From positions 1 to 33,631 of the forward strand of contig CALCCA010000134.1 of the NCBI GenBank assembly GCA_937899725.1: a stretch of DNA of 33,631 bases, read 5' to 3'. Below, piece by piece: positions 32,275-33,631 of this stretch (position 1 is its first letter; every line of letters starts with the position of its first letter). The DNA is from an uncultured Halomicronema sp. Its GTDB lineage: Bacteria; Cyanobacteriota; Cyanobacteriia; Phormidesmidales; Phormidesmidaceae. A program made the position numbers and the translations under genes. The notes below the pieces were generated by a model. It had not been told where the DNA came from, searched no databases, and worked only from the letters and a program-made list of their open reading frames with translations.

Positions 32275-33165
32275 TCACTCTAAAAAGCGAGTGACTGTCG
32301 CGCTGTAAATCTTGTAAGGTTGCACTCCGGTCAGCGTTTCCTGTAGTGCACCATCTTTAAAAAACATGACGGCGGGCAAGCCTTTGAGGCTAAACCGTTT
32401 GGGAATCTCCTTGTTGGTATCAAAATTGATCTTTCGTACATTAACGCGATCGCCATAGGCCTCGGCTAGCTGATCGATCAGGGGCGCGACCAGTTTGCAG
32501 GGGCCACACCAAGACGCCATGCAATCTACCACCAGCAGTGACTCTTCAGCCAGTAGGGCATCCAGTTCCGCTTCATCTTGAATCAATTGAGCTGCCCCTG
32601 TGGTCGCCTGACCCAACTTCGTGACGGCCCGAGTGACTTCCGCAAATGGCAGGCTGCCGTTGATGGTTTCTAACTGCGATCGCTGCTGATAATAGTCGAG
32701 CAAAGGGGCGATTTCGGCCTCATAGTGCTCTAAACGCTGGCGAATCGTCGAAATCGTCTCACCTTGTCCCGGCTCAGAGGAGAGCCGGTGAATCAACATT
32801 CCGGTCTTCGCCTTCAGATGAATCGCTGTCGCTGCTGCCTGTCCCAACCCCAGCCACCACTCATCAAACGCTTGGGCCTGAGCTACCGTGCGCGGGAATC
32901 CCGTCAAAATCCAGCCTTTTAACATGATGTCGGGCTGTTCAAACCGCCGCTTGATCAGCTTCATCACGAGCGGATCTGGCACCAGCGTTTCGGCTTCGAC
33001 GTAGGCGCGGGCCTCAATGCCGATATCAGATGCTTGATCAATGGCCTCACGAATCAGCTGCCCTGTCGAAACGTGGGGCACACACCAACGTTCCGCGACG
33101 GCGATCGCCTGTTTTTCCACCCCAACACCAGGCGGCCCGAGGAGAATAAATTGCTTTAACTTCAT
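32275..33165 (-). CDS. Adenylate kinase-like domain fused to thioredoxin
   Basis: The ATG at 33165 has AGGA about 10 bases upstream. The 296-residue product joins two domains. Residues about 1-185 follow adenylate kinase: a P-loop-like GPPGVGVEKQA (10-20), VSTGQLIREAI (32-42), GWILTGFPRTVAQAQAF (84-100) and the C-terminal RQRLEHYEAEIAPLLDYYQQ. In register with GxPGxGKGTQ, the catalytic Lys is Val16 and GlyThr is Glu-Lys; Asp of DGFPR is Thr88 and the lid is short. Phosphotransfer is therefore doubtful. Residues about 195-296 are a complete thioredoxin with WCGPCK (219-224) and cis-Pro in KGLPAV (about 264). Possibly a redox protein with a nucleotide-sensing domain (inference). It is a single-gene unit. 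Confidence 0.88.
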   Translation of the reverse strand: MKLKQFILLGPPGVGVEKQAIAVAERWCVPHVSTGQLIREAIDQASDIGIEARAYVEAETLVPDPLVMKLIKRRFEQPDIMLKGWILTGFPRTVAQAQAFDEWWLGLGQAAATAIHLKAKTGMLIHRLSSEPGQGETISTIRQRLEHYEAEIAPLLDYYQQRSQLETINGSLPFAEVTRAVTKLGQATTGAAQLIQDEAELDALLAEESLLVVDCMASWCGPCKLVAPLIDQLAEAYGDRVNVRKINFDTNKEIPKRFSLKGLPAVMFFKDGALQETLTGVQPYKIYSATVTRFLE

Positions 33166-33631
33166 CGCATTGATCCTAATGAATCATTTTGGGGCCACTG
33201 CATCCTAGTCTTCAACCGTCCGCAACCCCGCCTTTTGTGCTCTGGGAGCACGACGCAGACAGGGATGATAACAGGCTGTATTGAGCCCGACAGATCAGGT
33301 GCGCGCACTGTTGCACTGTATCTTTTGGGCGCTGGGATCAAGGCGTTTTTCGCGGATTCTTTTAGATTTGTCCCACAGTGTATGGGCCTGAACTAGCGGA
33401 AAGATATGGCCTGGCAACAATTGGGATCAATGCTTTTGCTCCCAGGTTTAAGGGATTAGCAAGGCAATAAAGTCCCCGTTTATGACTGCGAGAGGGGGGA
33501 TGGGTGAGAGGGTGGATGGGATGTTGTTTTTGCGCAATGCCCTAATCAGTAGGTAGGAGATCGCCGATCTAACTAATAACGCGATGTGCAATTAAGCGTT
33601 TTCCAAGTCAGGCCTTAATCAAATCCTCAAA
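33166..33631. other. Intergenic end of window, nothing recognised
   Basis: No gene, RNA or strong inverted repeat is seen. It includes the promoter side of the kinase-thioredoxin gene. A gene starting beyond the window cannot be excluded. Confidence 0.4.

Noticed and set aside
1-33631. CRISPR arrays, prophage or restriction/defence clusters
   Set aside because: No regularly spaced direct repeats, no cas-like, phage structural, integrase or restriction genes were found; the gene content is ordinary chromosomal.
1-33631. Frequent GCGATCGC octamers as possible operators
   Set aside because: They are spread through genes and spacers alike, as expected for the HIP1 sequence of many cyanobacterial genomes, so they are not locus-specific sites.

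Overview
The window looks like chromosomal DNA from a cyanobacterium. It encodes the phycobilisome core subunit ApcD and a homogentisate phytyltransferase of tocopherol synthesis, it carries many copies of the octamer GCGATCGC (HIP1), and it has a cyanobacterial-type Mrp gene order. The GC-rich codon use, the small dispersed palindromes between genes and the single-gene transcription units suggest a Leptolyngbya/Nodosilinea-like lineage, but the species is inference. I see no rRNA, tRNA, CRISPR array, intact insertion sequence or prophage.

Layout. 1-640 holds repeat debris upstream of apcD (641-1126). A secreted protein with two CX8C motifs lies at 1571-2314 (-). A NarL-type sensor kinase/response regulator pair (3027-4966, -) is divergent from a CpxP/Spy-like secreted protein (5480-5914) and a MacAB-like export set (membrane fusion protein, permease, ATPase; 6149-9791). 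Next come a HAS-barrel-like protein (10217-10852), purL (11576-13921), an NTF2-like secreted protein (14087-14866, -), a DUF2288 protein (15303-15611) and homogentisate phytyltransferase (15699-16688). A YpeA-like acetyltransferase (16808-17227, -) sits beside a seven-gene Mrp antiporter operon in the order C-D-E-F-G-A'-B (21467 down to 17308, -), whose junctions mostly have ATGA overlaps. A MIF-type tautomerase (21684-22034) shares a TTAA stop with convergent dnaX (22031-24049, -). After a DUF2079 membrane protein (24338-25993, -) come RNase HI with an extra N-terminal segment (26196-26903), a small conserved HTH-like protein (27173-27454), a four-EF-hand protein (27919-28380, -), a desaturase-like protein (28539-29339, -), an ABM-domain membrane protein (29651-30241), a KtrB K+ channel subunit (30306-31601, -) and an adenylate-kinase-like/thioredoxin fusion (32275-33165, -).

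How parts may work together. The two-component pair, the CpxP-like protein and the MacAB-like exporter form a plausible envelope-stress/efflux locus. This is inferred from adjacency, and paired 11-bp direct repeats before the permease gene are a candidate operator. The Mrp operon (Na+/H+ exchange) and KtrB (Na+-dependent K+ uptake in known family members) are both monovalent-cation systems suited to salt and pH homeostasis, but they are about 9 kb apart.

The most unusual items are: the adenylate kinase-thioredoxin fusion, whose P-loop lysine is replaced; the strong minus-strand terminator upstream of purL with no minus-strand gene to serve, which hints at a small RNA; the calmodulin-like EF-hand protein; the RNase HI fusion; and a 47-bp repeat found inverted at the two ends of the window.
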